DNA from: Planktotalea frisia
Lineage (GTDB): Bacteria; Pseudomonadota; Alphaproteobacteria; Rhodobacterales; Rhodobacteraceae
Reading direction: 5' to 3'
Length of the DNA stretch: 64,000 nucleotides
NCBI RefSeq assembly: GCF_001890925.1
Contig: NZ_MLCB01000091.1
Span: forward strand, 1 to 64,000
Shown here piece after piece: positions 63,362 through 64,000 of the stretch. Every line of letters starts with the position of its first letter. The first letter of the stretch is position 1. The translations under genes were made by a program, and so were the position numbers. The notes beneath the pieces are model-generated. The model did no database searches. It was given only the letters and a program-made list of their open reading frames with translations, and was not told where the DNA came from.

Positions 63362-64000
63362 CGTTGTTCTCCGATAATTTTGGTGCGGGCCCAGCCGCTG
63401 ACGAGCTCGATCCCGATCACAACAACTGCGATCATCAAGATCACGGTCATCGCTGTGGGGTAGTCGAAAAGGTCAAAGCCAACTTTAAGCTCGATCCCGA
63501 TACCACCCGCACCGACAAGGCCAAGGATAGTCGACGACCGGACGGCTTTCTCCAAGGCAAAGAGAGAGGTGGAAATGAAAGCAGGCAGGCTGCCGGGGAT
63601 CGTGGCACAGGCCACAACATCGAGTTTCCGCGCACCAGTGGCTGTTAGGCTCTCGGCGGGGCCTTTGTCGGTTGCTTCCATGTCGTCGGCGAAAAAGCGT
63701 CCGCAAAAGCCGATTGTGTCGATCACGATTGCCAGCATGCCAGCAAAGGGACCAAGGCCCACGGCAACGACAAACACCAAAGCCCAGGCGATATCGGGGA
63801 CAGCACGGATGAAACTCAGCCCGGTGCGCATAATTTGGTTCACCCATGGGCCGGCAATCAGCCCCTTTGCCGCCAAGAGGGCGACAGGAACAGATATGAT
63901 TACCCCGATCACGGCACCGGCAACAGCGATTTGCAGTGTCTCGACCATTTTCCAGCCCAGCCGTGTGAGCACTTGTGGGTCAAGGTTCGGCGGGAAGGCC
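63358..64000 (-). CDS. phnE: Phosphonate ABC transporter permease PhnE (5' part beyond the window)
   Basis: At least 214 residues, open to the window end. Permease signature ATIPGSLPAFISTSLFALE and GLVGAGGIGIELK with five or more helices. The PhnE family imports phosphonates. The ATGA overlap with the methyltransferase gene shows that they share an mRNA. Confidence 0.9.
   Translation of the reverse strand, partial: AFPPNLDPQVLTRLGWKMVETLQIAVAGAVIGVIISVPVALLAAKGLIAGPWVNQIMRTGLSFIRAVPDIAWALVFVVAVGLGPFAGMLAIVIDTIGFCGRFFADDMEATDKGPAESLTATGARKLDVVACATIPGSLPAFISTSLFALEKAVRSSTILGLVGAGGIGIELKVGFDLFDYPTAMTVILMIAVVVIGIELVSGWARTKIIGEQR

Overview
The window looks like plasmid or otherwise accessory DNA of a marine alphaproteobacterium of the Rhodobacteraceae (Roseobacter group). 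The grounds are a complete repABC replication/partition operon at 28-31.4 kb, a VirD2/VirD4-type mobilization pair, ArdC/ParB-like/DUF3768 plasmid backbone genes, TRAP and phosphonate genes, and high-GC codon use over most of the right-hand 48 kb. The left 16 kb is visibly richer in A+T and has different gene content, so it is probably a separate acquisition. I found no rRNA or tRNA gene and no CRISPR array.

Layout. (1) About 0.66-15.8 kb is a candidate integrative element. It is bounded by a 16-bp direct repeat that resembles the 3' end of a tRNA gene (663-678 and 15799-15814) and carries a tyrosine integrase at its right end. Inside are a single-chain GHKL + 5Y-CAP-like + TOPRIM protein of topoisomerase VIII type, a divergent family-A-like polymerase, an HNH-HIT fusion protein, and a serine recombinase enclosed by 39-bp inverted dyads and followed by an array of small hairpins. 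It also carries several small or secreted proteins. (2) At 16.36-17.69 kb is an IS256-family element. (3) The 17.7-26.5 kb segment is a metal-response region: two CDF-type transporters, lspA, an orphan TRAP permease pair, an ArsR-type regulator, a ZntA-like P-type ATPase, a lipoprotein and an L,D-transpeptidase. Three leftward units in it carry the same MerR-type promoter, yet no MerR regulator is in the window. (4) From 26.7 to 31.6 kb are a resolvase and repABC with partition palindromes. (5) A Fic protein and a plasmid accessory operon (ArdC, DUF3768, ParB-like, methyltransferase fragment) occupy 31.7-39.8 kb. (6) The 39.9-43 kb stretch is transposon debris: a broken Tn3 transposase, an IS3-family element and a scar of an aldehyde dehydrogenase gene. 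(7) At 43.3-47.6 kb a small tyrosine recombinase sits with a DapA-like enzyme, two LysE-type exporters and an ArgP-type regulator, flanked by short repeats. (8) The 47.7-58.7 kb segment holds hipBA, DUF736, DUF3800, a helix-turn-helix protein, an orphan AbiEi antitoxin with a vestige of its toxin, a MobC-like protein, a VirD2-like relaxase and a VirD4-like coupling protein. (9) At 59.5-64 kb a tightly overlapping leftward operon contains phnE (cut by the window edge), a methyltransferase, phnM, an MFS transporter and a TIM-barrel isomerase.

The part most likely to be an undescribed system is the left element. A topoisomerase VIII-like enzyme, a polymerase-like protein, a recombinase inside inverted recombination-like sites and a structured hairpin array sit within about 6 kb. 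Together they could form a replication or DNA-processing module of a mobile element. This reading is inferred from motifs and layout only; no searches were run.
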